Below are positions 10,138 through 20,327 of a stretch of 64,000 bases of DNA, in pieces. The DNA is from Gemmatimonadota bacterium. GTDB taxonomy: Bacteria; Gemmatimonadota; Gemmatimonadetes; Longimicrobiales; Gaopeijiaceae. The notes beneath the pieces are model-generated. The model saw nothing but the letters and a program-made list of their open reading frames with translations. It was not told where the DNA came from and searched no databases. The DNA lies in NCBI GenBank assembly GCA_028873845.1, contig JAPPNO010000038.1:1-64000 (forward strand), in the 5' to 3' direction. Positions within the stretch are counted from its first letter, which is position 1. Each line of letters begins with the position of its first letter. The translations under genes and the position numbers were made by a program.

Positions 10138-11028
10138 ATGATTCGCAGCATGACGGGTTACGGGGCCGGCGAAAGCGGACTTTCCGACGGACGGGTCCTG
10201 AGGGCCGAGGTGCGCACCGTCAATCACCGGCACCTGAGCACCAGCGTGCGCCTGCCGCGGGGTTGGGAGGGGCTGGAGCGGAGCGTGCTGGAGCGGATCC
10301 GCTCGGCGTTGTCGCGGGGCAGCGTGTCGCTCGCCGTGCGCTGCGAGAGCCCCGGCCGGGAGGAGGACGGAGAACCGGTGCTGGACCTGGAGCGCGCCCG
10401 AAGGTACGTGGAGCTGATGTACGAGGCCGGGTCGGAGCTGGGTGTGGAGGGGCACCTCGACATCGAGGCGCTGGCGCGGCTGCCCGGCGTGCTGCGCATG
10501 GAGGGTCCGCCGGCCGCCGAGCCGGATGAGCAGGCGCTGGGGGCGTGCGTGGAGGCGGCGCTCGGAGAGGTGGTCGCGATGCGGGAGGCGGAGGGGCGGC
10601 GGCTCGAGGTGGAGTTGCGGGCCGGTCTCGGGCGGATTCTGGACGAGGTGGCGGCGATCGAGGAGGCCGCGCCCGCGCGGCTGCTGCGGGAAAGGGACCG
10701 GTTGCGTGAACGGGTGGCGGCGCTCTCGGAAGGCGTGGAGGTGGACGAGGACCGCCTGGCGCGTGAGATCGCGTACCTTGCCGAACGGTGGGACATCGCG
10801 GAGGAGATCGTGCGGCTCCGGTCGCACGTCGCGCTCTTCGGGGAGGGGCTGGGGGGCGGCGGCGCCGGAGGAAAGGCGGGGAAGCGCCTCGGGTTCGTCG
10901 TGCAGGAGATGCACCGGGAGGCGAACACCGTGGGGTCGAAGGCCAACGACGCCGCGATCTCGGCGTCGGCGATCGCCATCAAGGAGGAACTGGAACGGAT
11001 CAGGGAGCAGCTGGAGAACGTCGAGTGA
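10138..11028 (+). CDS. yicC: YicC family endoribonuclease
   Basis: MIRSMTGYGAGE..., VNHRHLSTSVRLP, KRLGFVVQEMHREANTVGSKAND. Confidence 0.95.
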   Translation: MIRSMTGYGAGESGLSDGRVLRAEVRTVNHRHLSTSVRLPRGWEGLERSVLERIRSALSRGSVSLAVRCESPGREEDGEPVLDLERARRYVELMYEAGSELGVEGHLDIEALARLPGVLRMEGPPAAEPDEQALGACVEAALGEVVAMREAEGRRLEVELRAGLGRILDEVAAIEEAAPARLLRERDRLRERVAALSEGVEVDEDRLAREIAYLAERWDIAEEIVRLRSHVALFGEGLGGGGAGGKAGKRLGFVVQEMHREANTVGSKANDAAISASAIAIKEELERIREQLENVE

Positions 11029-11693
11029 ACGCGCCGCGGCGGCCGCTGGTCCTGGTGGGGCCGTCGGGGGTGGGGAAGACCACGATCGCGGACCGGCTGG
11101 TGCGGATGCGCCCGGAGCTCTTCGTGCTCTCCGTGTCCGCGACCACGCGGCGGCCAAGGGCGGGGGAGCGACGGGGCCGCGAATACGAGTTCGTTTCGCG
11201 TCCCGCCTTTCGGAGGATGATCGCCGGCGGGCTCCTGGCCGAATGGGCCGAGGTCCACGGCGAGTACTACGGAACGCCGGCCGGAAACCTGGAGGACCTG
11301 TCGGAAGACGGACCGGTCCCGGTGCTGGACATCGACATCCAGGGTGCGAGGCAGATCATGGAGCGCGGGACCGGCGCCTTCGTTATCTTCATCCTCCCTC
11401 CCGGCCCGGCGGAGTGGATCGATCGCCTGGCCGGAAGGGGAACGGAGTCGCCGCGGGCGATCGCACGCCGCCTGGCTACGGCGCTCGAAGAGCTTGGTGC
11501 GGCTCCGTCATTCGAACATTTTGTCGTGAACACGGATCTGGACCGGACGGTGCGCCTGGTTCTGGCCGCGGTGGCGGGGCGGCAGGAGCGCCTCGGAGGG
11601 GCGTCGGAGGTTGCCGCGCTGTGCCGTGGGCTGGAGGCCGGAGCCCGGTCGGAGATCCGGCGCCTCGAGGGCGCCCGCAAGGAGAGAACATGA
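11025..11693 (+). CDS. gmk: Guanylate kinase
   Basis: LVLVGPSGVGKTTI, SATTRRPRAGERRGREYEFV, overlaps yicC stop. Confidence 0.93.
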   Translation: MNAPRRPLVLVGPSGVGKTTIADRLVRMRPELFVLSVSATTRRPRAGERRGREYEFVSRPAFRRMIAGGLLAEWAEVHGEYYGTPAGNLEDLSEDGPVPVLDIDIQGARQIMERGTGAFVIFILPPGPAEWIDRLAGRGTESPRAIARRLATALEELGAAPSFEHFVVNTDLDRTVRLVLAAVAGRQERLGGASEVAALCRGLEAGARSEIRRLEGARKERT

Positions 11694-11905
11694 GGGTCTT
11701 CACACCCGGCGAGATCGCCGAGCACAACCAGAGCAAGTACCAGGGGGTGCTGGTGGCCGCCAAGTACGCGCGGGAGCTCAATGTGCTCCCCCACGACACC
11801 CAGCTGGCGGACCAGAAGAAGCTCTCGACCCGCGCCCTGGAGGCGATTACCTCGGGACAGGTCGACTACCGCCTGATGAAGCGGCGCCGGCCGGAGACGG
11901 AATAG
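11690..11905 (+). CDS. rpoZ: RNA polymerase omega subunit-like
   Basis: Small ORF after gmk: VAAKYARELN...KLSTRALEAITSGQVDYRLMKRR. Confidence 0.8.
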   Translation: MRVFTPGEIAEHNQSKYQGVLVAAKYARELNVLPHDTQLADQKKLSTRALEAITSGQVDYRLMKRRRPETE

Positions 11906-11911
11906 CCGGCC

Positions 11912-13231
11912 ATGACGTCGGGCGGCCCCGTGGGTGACGCCCGGGAGCCGTGCGCGCCCTGGAAGGGACGCCGCCTGGTGCTGGGCGTCTGCGGCGGAAT
12001 CGCGGCGTACAAGTCGGTCCAGCTCGCGCGTGACCTCACGCTCCTCGGTGCCACCGTCGATGTCGTCCTGACCGGGTCCGCCCGGAACTTCGTCGCGCCG
12101 CTGTCCTTCGAGGGGGTGACCGGACGCGGGGCCCTGACCGATCTGTTCTCGGTCGAGGGGGCCGCGCTCCACGTCAGTCTGGGCAGGGAGGCGGACTGCG
12201 TCTGCATCGCGCCCGCCACCGCCGACTTCATCGCGAGGGCCGCCTCCGGACGCGCCAGCGACCTCCTCACGACGGCGGTCGTCGCGAGCGGGGCGCCGGT
12301 GGTGGTGGCGCCCGCAATGAACGACTCCATGTTCGCGCACCCGCGCACACAGGCGAACCTGGCCCGCCTTGAGGCGTCTCCGCGGTACCATCGGGTGGGG
12401 CCGGCCACGGGATTGCTCGCGGCGGGCGAGGGAAGCGGGCCGGGCCGGATGGCCGAACCGGGCGAAGTCGTCGACGCGGTGGGCAGGGTGATGGGGAGCG
12501 GAGGAGCGCTGTCGGGCGCCAGGGTGGTGGTGACCGGTGGCCCGACCAGGGAGCCGATCGACCCGGTGCGCTATCTGGGCAACCGGTCTTCGGGGAAGAT
12601 GGGGGTGGCGCTGGCCCGCACGGCCTGGCTCCGCGGTGCCGAGGTCACGCTGGTCACGGGGCCGGCCTCGGTCCCTTTGCCGGATGGCATGGAGGTCGTG
12701 CGCGTCGAGACCGCCCGCCAGATGCGGGACGCGGTTCTCGCTCTGGCCGGGGAGGCCGATGCGGCCGTCTTCGCGGCGGCGGTGGCCGACTATCGTCCCC
12801 GTGAGGTGAAGTCCGGGAAGATCAAGCGCAGCGAGGCGGGGAACTCGCTGACGGTGGGGTTCACGGCCAACCCGGACATCGCGGCCGGGGCGGTCGCGCG
12901 GATGAAGGCGGGAAGCGTGTCGGTGGGATTCGCGCTCGAGACTTCCGACCTGGTGGCCCGGGCGGAGGCCAAGCTGGCCGCGAAGGGACTCGACCTGATC
13001 GTGGCGAACCGGGCGGGAGAGGACGGAGCCGGATTCGAGGCCGATACGAACCGCGTGACCATCCTGGGGCGTGGCGTGGCGCCGAGGGAGCTGCCGCTGA
13101 TGGACAAGTTCGCGGTCGCGTGGGAGATCACGGGCCTCATCGAGGCGCGGTTGGGGAAGGGGGGTGGGGTCGTGAGGACGGGTCACCCGCATCGGAAGTC
13201 GGCCGGGGCCGCGCGGCGGCAACCGGAATGA
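11912..13231 (+). CDS. coaBC: CoaBC: phosphopantothenoylcysteine decarboxylase/synthetase
   Basis: LVLGVCGGIAAYKSVQLARDL, APAMNDSMFAHP, TGGPTREPIDPVRYLGNRSSGKMG. Confidence 0.95.
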   Translation: MTSGGPVGDAREPCAPWKGRRLVLGVCGGIAAYKSVQLARDLTLLGATVDVVLTGSARNFVAPLSFEGVTGRGALTDLFSVEGAALHVSLGREADCVCIAPATADFIARAASGRASDLLTTAVVASGAPVVVAPAMNDSMFAHPRTQANLARLEASPRYHRVGPATGLLAAGEGSGPGRMAEPGEVVDAVGRVMGSGGALSGARVVVTGGPTREPIDPVRYLGNRSSGKMGVALARTAWLRGAEVTLVTGPASVPLPDGMEVVRVETARQMRDAVLALAGEADAAVFAAAVADYRPREVKSGKIKRSEAGNSLTVGFTANPDIAAGAVARMKAGSVSVGFALETSDLVARAEAKLAAKGLDLIVANRAGEDGAGFEADTNRVTILGRGVAPRELPLMDKFAVAWEITGLIEARLGKGGGVVRTGHPHRKSAGAARRQPE

Positions 13232-14025
13232 GCGCTCGCGGCACCCGGCTGGCGGCGTACCTGGACCAGCGGCGGCGGATGGGGGAGCCGGGGATCGTGC
13301 CCGACGGTCTCGCGCCGGGCGAACTGCTGGGGCTCCTGGCGGCCCGGGCGGATGCGGAGAGGAAGGCGGAGGCGGCGAAAGAGGCCGGGGCGGGTGCACG
13401 GGCGGCGGCGCGGGCTGCGACCCGGTCGCGCGCGGGCTCGAAATCGAAGCCGGTTCCTCGCGAACCCGGGACCGCCGACTACGAGGAACTGCGCGAAACG
13501 GCGCTGGCCTGCACGCGCTGCCGCCTCGCCGAGGGCCGCCGGACCGTCGTCTTCTCCGACGGCAATCCGGCCGGCCGCCTCATGGTGGTGGGGGAGGCGC
13601 CGGGGGCGCACGAGGACGCCACCGGCCGTCCCTTCGTCGGCCAGGCCGGCAAGCTCCTGGACCTCATGCTGGCCTCCGTGGCACTGTCGCGGCAGGACTC
13701 GGTGTACATCTGCAACGTGCTCAAGTGCCGTCCCCCCGGAAACCGCAATCCCATGCCGGACGAGATCGAGTCCTGCGCCCCACTGCTCAAGCGCCAGATC
13801 GAGCTGGTGGCCCCGGAGGTCCTGTTGGCGGTAGGTTCATTCGCGGCGCAGTGGCTCACCGGATCCACGAAGGCGGTGGGTAAGCTCCGGGGAGAGGTGT
13901 ACAGCTACCAGGGCGTCCCGCTGGTCGTCACCTATCACCCCGCCGCGCTCCTGCGCAACCCGGGGTGGAGCCGCCTGGTTTGGGAAGATCTTCAACTTCT
14001 GTGTCAGATCATGGATAATAAATGA
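13228..14025 (+). CDS. Uracil-DNA glycosylase (family 4/5)
   Basis: CTRCRLAEGRRTVVFSDGNPAGRLMVVGEAPGAHEDATGRPFVGQAGKLLD, YICNVLKCRPPGNRNP. Confidence 0.93.
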   Translation: MSARGTRLAAYLDQRRRMGEPGIVPDGLAPGELLGLLAARADAERKAEAAKEAGAGARAAARAATRSRAGSKSKPVPREPGTADYEELRETALACTRCRLAEGRRTVVFSDGNPAGRLMVVGEAPGAHEDATGRPFVGQAGKLLDLMLASVALSRQDSVYICNVLKCRPPGNRNPMPDEIESCAPLLKRQIELVAPEVLLAVGSFAAQWLTGSTKAVGKLRGEVYSYQGVPLVVTYHPAALLRNPGWSRLVWEDLQLLCQIMDNK

Positions 14026-14158
14026 TTATAGGACAATATCTTGACGAATTGACACGGAGTCTGATCCTTCGCGCCGGGGTGGAACAGCCCCACCGGACCC
14101 GGCGCGGCCCGGTCAGCCGGTCCCGGTCTCGGGGGCATGCCGTCGCGGGGGCGGTCCG

Positions 14159-15562
14159 ATGAGCGAACCCATTCCGATCCAGCCGTCCGTCGAGGGGGTC
14201 GAGTACGATCGCCAGCCGCCGTTCTCGCCGGAGGCGGAGGCGTCGGTGCTGGGAGGCATGCTGATCGACGGCACCGCGGTCGCGCGCGTCGTGGAGTTCG
14301 TGGACGAAACCATGTTCTACCGGGAGGCGCACCGCCGCATTTTCCGGGCCATGGTGCGCCTCTTCGAGCGCGGGAGCGTCCTGGACGTGGTCACGGTCTC
14401 GGAGTCGCTCAAGGAAGGGGCCGAGCTGGACAACGCGGGTGGGCTCGAATACCTGGCTTCGCTCCTGGATGCCGTGCCGACTGCCGCCAACATCGAGTAC
14501 CACGCACGGATCGTTCACGACAAGGCAATGCTGCGCAGGCTCATCGACGCGGCCCACACGATCGTGCGCGATGTCCACGAGCCGGGGAACCGTCCCGTCG
14601 ACGAGGTGCTCGACCATGCCGAGCAGATCGTCTTCCGCGTCTCCGAGTCGCGCAATCGCGAGGGGTTCGTGTGGATCAAGGAGGTGCTCTGGCCGACCTT
14701 CGAGCACATCGAAAGGTTGCAGGAGTCGCAGGGGGGCATCTCCGGGATCGCAACCGGTTTCGCGGACCTGGACCGCATGACGACGGGCCTGCAGGCCGGA
14801 GACCTGGTGATCGTGGCGGGGCGGCCGTCGATGGGGAAGACCTCGTGGGCCCTCAACGTCGCCCAGAACGCCGCGATCGAACACGGGGTGCCGGTTGCGA
14901 TCTTCAGCCTCGAGATGTCGAAGGAACAGCTGGTGCAGCGCTTCCTTTGCGCGGAGGGGCGCGTGGATGCGCAGAAGCTGCGCCGAGGCAGGCTTGCGGC
15001 GGACGAATACCAGCGCCTTGCCCGCGCGGCCGCCCATCTGAATTCCGCCCCGATCTGGATCGACGACTCGGCGACCGGCAACGTGCTCGAGATGAAGGCC
15101 AAGTCCCGGCGCCTCAAGGCGGATGCCGAGCTGGGGCTGATCGTGGTCGACTACATCCAGCTCATGTCGGGGTCCACGCGGACCGACAGCCGTGTGCAGG
15201 AAGTTTCCGAGATCTCCCGGGGGCTCAAGGCGCTGGCGCGGGAGCTGGAGGTGCCGGTGATCGCCCTGAGCCAGCTCAGCCGGGCGCCCGAGCAGCGCCC
15301 CGACCGGCGGCCCCAGCTCTCGGACCTGAGGGAGAGCGGGGCGATCGAACAGGACGCCGACCTGGTCATGTTCCTCTACCGGCCCGAGTACTACTACGGA
15401 CCCACCGACAAGGACGGGAAGTCGCTGGAAGGCGGGGCGGAACTGATCGTGGCCAAGCAGAGGAATGGTCCCACCGGGAAGCTCGACCTCTACTTCCACA
15501 AGGCCTATACCCGCTTCGACTCGGTCGCGCGAGACCCGGAGCCGTCCGAAGCCGGGGTGTGA
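14159..15562 (+). CDS. dnaB: Replicative DNA helicase
   Basis: PPFSPEAEASVLGGMLID, GDLVIVAGRPSMGKTSWALN, LGLIVVDYIQLMSG; no intein. Confidence 0.96.
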   Translation: MSEPIPIQPSVEGVEYDRQPPFSPEAEASVLGGMLIDGTAVARVVEFVDETMFYREAHRRIFRAMVRLFERGSVLDVVTVSESLKEGAELDNAGGLEYLASLLDAVPTAANIEYHARIVHDKAMLRRLIDAAHTIVRDVHEPGNRPVDEVLDHAEQIVFRVSESRNREGFVWIKEVLWPTFEHIERLQESQGGISGIATGFADLDRMTTGLQAGDLVIVAGRPSMGKTSWALNVAQNAAIEHGVPVAIFSLEMSKEQLVQRFLCAEGRVDAQKLRRGRLAADEYQRLARAAAHLNSAPIWIDDSATGNVLEMKAKSRRLKADAELGLIVVDYIQLMSGSTRTDSRVQEVSEISRGLKALARELEVPVIALSQLSRAPEQRPDRRPQLSDLRESGAIEQDADLVMFLYRPEYYYGPTDKDGKSLEGGAELIVAKQRNGPTGKLDLYFHKAYTRFDSVARDPEPSEAGV

Positions 15563-15619
15563 GCGGCGGGGATCGCCGGTGACCGCCTCCTGCCCGCCGG
15601 CGACCGTGGAATCCGCCGC

Positions 15620-16330
15620 ATGAGTGGGGAAGAGGCCGCGCCCGCGTTGGGCGGCGCACCCCGGGTCGCGGTGCTCGTGCCGGCGGCGGGTGCGGGGCAC
15701 CGGATGGGGGGGGTGCGCAAACCCTTCCTCGAGGTGGCGGGCCGATCGATCCTGGATTGGGCCCTCTCGCGCTTTCTCGACAGGGATGATGTGGTCGAGG
15801 TGGTGGTGGCGCTTGGAGGTGGGGGCGATCCCTCCGGCGTCGCCGGACGGGATTCGCGCGTCCGCGTGGTGGAAGGGGGCGACAGCCGGTTCGGGTCGGT
15901 GGCCAACGCTTTCGACCGGGTCGAGTCGCCGGCCACGGTGATCGCGGTGCACGACGGCGCCCGCCCGTTCCCCCCGCCGGACGTGATCGACGCGTGTGTC
16001 CGCGCGGCCGCGTCGGGGTGTGGGGCGGTGGCGGGGATCGGGGCCGTGGACACCGTCAAACGGACCGACGCGGAGGGCAGAATCGTGGCGACGCCGCAGC
16101 GCGACGTCCTCTGGTACGCGCAGACGCCGCAGGTCTTCCCGCGGGAGGCCTTCGCACGCGCCGTCGCGCACTGTCGCGCCGCCGGGGTCGCACCCACCGA
16201 CGATGCCGCGATGGTGGAGAGACTGGGGGTCGAGGTTCGGATGGTGCCCTCCGCCGCGACCAACCTCAAGATCACGCGCCCTGAAGACCTCGTCGTCGCC
16301 GAGGCGCTTGTGGCCCGGGGACTCGTGTGA
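15620..16330 (+). CDS. ispD: 2-C-methyl-D-erythritol 4-phosphate cytidylyltransferase
   Basis: VLVPAAGAGHRMGGVRKPFLEVAGRSIL, VHDGARPFPPPDVID, TPQVFPREAF. Confidence 0.94.
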   Translation: MSGEEAAPALGGAPRVAVLVPAAGAGHRMGGVRKPFLEVAGRSILDWALSRFLDRDDVVEVVVALGGGGDPSGVAGRDSRVRVVEGGDSRFGSVANAFDRVESPATVIAVHDGARPFPPPDVIDACVRAAASGCGAVAGIGAVDTVKRTDAEGRIVATPQRDVLWYAQTPQVFPREAFARAVAHCRAAGVAPTDDAAMVERLGVEVRMVPSAATNLKITRPEDLVVAEALVARGLV

Positions 16331-16980
16331 CTGCGCACGAGGGACCGTTGCGGGAGGCGCGCCGGCACCTGGAGGCGGGGGAACTCGTCATTCACCCCAC
16401 CGAGGCGGTCTACGGGCTCGGCGGTTTCCTCGAAGACGCCCCGCTGGCGCGGCTCCGCAGACTGAAGAACCGGCCGGCCGGCGGATTCGTCGTCCTGATC
16501 CCGTCGGCACGGAGCGTCGCGGACCTCCTCGACGCGGAGGGGAGGGCCCTCGCGCGGGCATTCTGGCCCGGCCCGCTCACGCTGGTCCTCGACGATCCCG
16601 GGGACCGCTTTCATCCGGCCGCGAAGGCCCCGGACGGATCCGTGGCGGTCCGCGTTCCCGGGCACCCCCTCACGCTGCGCCTCCTGCGAGACACCGCGCG
16701 TCCCATCACCTCGACCTCGGCCAACCGGCCGGGTGAGCCTCCGGCCGCGACGGCGCGGCGTGCCCTTGGGGCGGCGGCCTCGCTCGGAACGGAGCCGTTT
16801 GCGCTCGACGCGGGACCCCTTCCGGGGGGCGCCGCATCGACGCTGGTCAGCCTGCGCGAACTTTGTCCCATTTTGATACGCCAGGGCCCGCACGACCTGC
16901 TAGAATTGAACGAAGTCCTGCGCCTGCCGCTCTCCGTGCCGCCCGGTGACGGGAGGGATCGCGGGGGCGCTCTGGACTAG
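16327..16980 (+). CDS. Sua5/YciO/YrdC family threonylcarbamoyl-AMP synthase
   Basis: IHPTEAVYGLGGFLEDA, FWPGPLTLVLDD, RPITSTSANRPGEPP. Confidence 0.9.
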   Translation: MTAHEGPLREARRHLEAGELVIHPTEAVYGLGGFLEDAPLARLRRLKNRPAGGFVVLIPSARSVADLLDAEGRALARAFWPGPLTLVLDDPGDRFHPAAKAPDGSVAVRVPGHPLTLRLLRDTARPITSTSANRPGEPPAATARRALGAAASLGTEPFALDAGPLPGGAASTLVSLRELCPILIRQGPHDLLELNEVLRLPLSVPPGDGRDRGGALD

Positions 16981-17095
16981 CGATCCTTCGCGCGCGCCGA
17001 CAGGCGTCCGCCGGGATCGGTCAGGGCAACCCGCGGCCCCCGTCGCGAGCACCGTGGGCACGCGCCGGGGTCGGCGAAACGATTCGGGAGGTCTC

Positions 17096-17551
17096 TTGCA
17101 CATCCTGTTCGTATGCACGGGAAACACCTGCCGTTCGCCGATGGCGGAGGCGATCGCGCGGCGGACCGTCGCCGAGCGCGGGATCGCGGGGGTGACCGTG
17201 AGTTCGGCGGGAGCCGCCGCAAGCGACGGGGCGCCCGCCAGCGGGGGAGCGCTGAGGGTCGCGGCCGAGGCGGGGCTGGATCTGGAGGCGCACCGGAGCA
17301 CGGCGCTCACGAAAGCGGCCGTCGCGGCCGCCGACCTGGTCCTCTGCATGGACGAATTCCACCTGTGGCGGGCTCTGGAGCTCGGGGGCGGCGACGAGTG
17401 CCGCCTCCTGACCGGGATGGCGGGCGAAAGCGGAGCGGTCGCGGACCCTTTCGGGGGCCCGGACGACGTGTATCGAGTGACGTTTGAGGAACTGAAACGG
17501 CTGGTCGAGGCGGTGATGGACCGGCTGGTCGCGGGGGAGCCGGCAGAGTGA
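17096..17551 (+). CDS. Low molecular weight protein-tyrosine phosphatase
   Basis: (L)HILFVCTGNTCRSPMAEAI, C-terminal VADPFGGPDDVYRVTFEEL; TTG start proposed. Confidence 0.9.
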   Translation: MHILFVCTGNTCRSPMAEAIARRTVAERGIAGVTVSSAGAAASDGAPASGGALRVAAEAGLDLEAHRSTALTKAAVAAADLVLCMDEFHLWRALELGGGDECRLLTGMAGESGAVADPFGGPDDVYRVTFEELKRLVEAVMDRLVAGEPAE

Positions 17552-17615
17552 GGGCGGGCGCGGGCAGAGTGCGCGGACGGGTGCGTCGATCACTTTCCGT
17601 CCATGGCCGGGGGCC

Positions 17616-18437
17616 GTGAGCACCCGTCGGCCGAACCGTCCCGCGATGTACGCGGTACTGGGCGATCCGGTGGCGCACAGCCTGTCGCCCGCAATCCACA
17701 ACGCGGTGTTCCGGGCCACGGGGCGGGATGCGTCCTACGTCGCGCGCCAGGTGACCGCCGAGGAGTGCGGTCCCGTGCTCAGGCGGATGGCGCTGAACGG
17801 GGGAGGAGGCAACGTCACCGTACCGTACAAGGAGCACGTCCTGGCCTGGCTGGACCGCCGCACCAGTGCCGTCGACGCGACCGGAGCCTGCAACACCTTC
17901 TGGGCGAGAGACGGGCGGGTCTGGGGAGACAACACCGACGTGGAGGGATTCCTGGGGGTGTGGGAGGCGGTGGCGGCGGGGCTCGGGAGGGACCTGGGGG
18001 TGCTGGTGCTCGGTGCGGGGGGCGCGGCGAGGGCGGTGTTGTTCGCGCTGCGGGGTTCGCCGGAGGTGGACCGGGTGATGCTGTGGAACCGGAACGGCGA
18101 CAGGGCTCGGAGCCTGGCGGAGCGGTTCGGCGAGCCGCGCCTCTCGCGGATCCGGGATTGGCGCGGGGAGTCTCCCGACGTGGTCGTCAACGCCACCTCC
18201 GCCGGGCTCGACGGGCGCTCCGCACCCATCGACCTGCTCGAACTGGCGGCGCCTCCCCGAAGCGTGATCGACCTGGTGTACGGAAAGGAACCGACGCCGC
18301 TCTGCAGGCAGGCGGACCAGCTTGGTATTCCGGCCCGCGACGGACGCGAGATGCTGGTGCTGCAGGCGGAGGCGTCGCACCTCCGGTGGTTCGGGAGACC
18401 GCCGCCCCGAGGGTTGATGGCGCGGGCACTCGAATGA
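17616..18437 (+). CDS. aroE: Shikimate dehydrogenase
   Basis: YAVLGDPVAHSLSPAIHNAVF, GNVTVPYKEHV, GDNTDVEGFLG, VLGAGGAARAVLFAL. Confidence 0.95.
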   Translation: MSTRRPNRPAMYAVLGDPVAHSLSPAIHNAVFRATGRDASYVARQVTAEECGPVLRRMALNGGGGNVTVPYKEHVLAWLDRRTSAVDATGACNTFWARDGRVWGDNTDVEGFLGVWEAVAAGLGRDLGVLVLGAGGAARAVLFALRGSPEVDRVMLWNRNGDRARSLAERFGEPRLSRIRDWRGESPDVVVNATSAGLDGRSAPIDLLELAAPPRSVIDLVYGKEPTPLCRQADQLGIPARDGREMLVLQAEASHLRWFGRPPPRGLMARALE

Positions 18438-19207
18438 CCTTGTACGGGCGCGCCGGATCGAGGTGGGGTGGGGTGGTGGCGGGGTGGGTGAACTTTCTGC
18501 TGCCGCCTGCCTGCGCCGGGTGCGGCGGGTCGGCCGGCGAGGAGGTTCGGGCCGGCGAGGGGCCGGTTTGCCGGAACTGCCGTCTGCGGCTGCCGCGCAT
18601 TCCGCTGCCGGTGTGCACCCGATGCGGGGCGCCGCTCGGGACCGGCATGGCGCCTTCCTGTCTGGAGTGCGCGGACTGGCCCGAACTGCTGGCCGGCGCC
18701 CATGCCGCAAGCCTCCTGGAGTCTCCGGCCCGGGAGCTGGTGCATGCGCTCAAGTACCAGGGTTGGCGCGGCGCCGGCGACTTCATGGGGGCGGAGATGG
18801 CGCGCCGGGCCGGGGAGGCGGTGCTGAAGGCGCACTGCGTGGTCCCGATTCCCACCTCCCGGCACAACCTTCGCCGCCGCGGCTACAACCAGGCCGAGGT
18901 GATCGCCGCCGCCCTGGCCGCCGAGTTGGACATGCCGCTCCTCAAATGTCTGGAGCGGCCCACCCAGAAGGGCACGCAGACCGCCTTGAATCCCATGCAG
19001 CGCCGGGCTAACGTCAGTGGCGCGTTCGCAGTGGTGGAGGGTTTCGCGGACAGGCTGGCGGGTCGCCGGCTGCTCCTGGTGGACGACGTGATCACCACCG
19101 GGGCCACGCTGGTGGCAGCGGCCGGGGCGCTCGGCGCAAGCGGTCCACACTCCGTCGTCGCGTACGCGTTTTCACGTACAGTCCCGATTTCCCTCGATTC
19201 CATCTGA
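18434..19207 (+). CDS. comF: ComF family protein
   Basis: CAGCGG/CTRCG zinc motifs; VPIPTSRHNLRRRGYNQAEVIAAAL, LLLVDDVITTGATLVAAA. Confidence 0.93.
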   Translation: MTLYGRAGSRWGGVVAGWVNFLLPPACAGCGGSAGEEVRAGEGPVCRNCRLRLPRIPLPVCTRCGAPLGTGMAPSCLECADWPELLAGAHAASLLESPARELVHALKYQGWRGAGDFMGAEMARRAGEAVLKAHCVVPIPTSRHNLRRRGYNQAEVIAAALAAELDMPLLKCLERPTQKGTQTALNPMQRRANVSGAFAVVEGFADRLAGRRLLLVDDVITTGATLVAAAGALGASGPHSVVAYAFSRTVPISLDSI

Positions 19208-19240
19208 AGCGGCGCGGACCGCCGCGGGAGCTGCGCTTAC

Positions 19241-20254
19241 ATGTCCATCAGAGTCGCGATCAACGGCTTCGGCCGCATCGGCAGAAACGTACTGAGATCC
19301 GCGAAGCAGTCGGGCGGGACCGGTCTCGATTTCGTGGCTGTCAACGACCTTGCGGACAGCGGGACGCTCGCCCACCTGCTCAGGTACGACTCCGTCCATG
19401 GCCCCTATCCGGGTTCGGTGGAAGTGTCCGGCAACGGGCTGACGGTCGACGCGGACGAAATCCTGGTTCTCTCGGAGCGCGACCCGGGCCGGCTGCCCTG
19501 GAAGGAGCTGGGGGTCGACGTGGTGGTCGAGTCGACCGGTCTCTTCAGGAGCCGCGAACTGGCCTCGAAGCACCTGGAGGCGGGAGCCCGCAAGGTGGTC
19601 ATTTCGGCCCCCGCCAAGGACGAGGACATCACGGTCGTGCTGGGGGTCAATCACCACCTCTACGACCCCGGGAGCCATCACCTGATCTCGAACGCCAGCT
19701 GCACGACCAACTGCCTGGCGCCCGTGGCCAAGGTGTTGCTGGAGGAGTTCGGAATCGTGCGCGGTCTCATGACGACGATCCACGCCTACACGGCCGGACA
19801 GGCGGTGCTGGACGGGCCTCACAAGGACCTCCGCCGGGCCCGTGCGGCAGCGGTGAGCATGATCCCCACCACCACGGGGGCCGCGCGCGCGATCTCCCTG
19901 GTCCTTCCCGAGCTGGAGGGCAGGCTGGACGGCATGGCCATCCGGGTCCCCACCCCCGACGTTTCCCTGGTGGACCTGGTTGCGGAGTTGGAGGAGGACG
20001 TCACCGAACAGGAGATCAACGACGCCCTGCGCGCGGCGGCCTCCGGGGAGCTGGCGGGCATCCTCAGGGTCGAGGAGGCGCCTCTGGTCTCGGTGGACTT
20101 CACCGGGGAGTCCGCGAGTTCGGTCGTGGATGCGCCCAGCACCGCGGTGATGGGCGGGCGCCTGGTGAAGGTGCTGGCCTGGTACGACAACGAGTGGGGC
20201 TATTCATCCAGGGTGGTCGACCTCGTCGAGTACGTCGGCGAGCGACTGCGGTGA
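19241..20254 (+). CDS. gap: Type I glyceraldehyde-3-phosphate dehydrogenase
   Basis: [44 protein letters not shown]. Confidence 0.97.
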   Translation: MSIRVAINGFGRIGRNVLRSAKQSGGTGLDFVAVNDLADSGTLAHLLRYDSVHGPYPGSVEVSGNGLTVDADEILVLSERDPGRLPWKELGVDVVVESTGLFRSRELASKHLEAGARKVVISAPAKDEDITVVLGVNHHLYDPGSHHLISNASCTTNCLAPVAKVLLEEFGIVRGLMTTIHAYTAGQAVLDGPHKDLRRARAAAVSMIPTTTGAARAISLVLPELEGRLDGMAIRVPTPDVSLVDLVAELEEDVTEQEINDALRAAASGELAGILRVEEAPLVSVDFTGESASSVVDAPSTAVMGGRLVKVLAWYDNEWGYSSRVVDLVEYVGERLR

Positions 20255-20327
20255 CGGGTCCGGTGCGAGCGGCGATCGGCCGGTCCCGGTGTAAGACACT
20301 GCGGTTGGCGACGTATTGCGCATAACG

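Noticed and set aside
14159-15562. Intein in dnaB
   Set aside because: Helicase motifs are continuous at 467 aa; no insertion.
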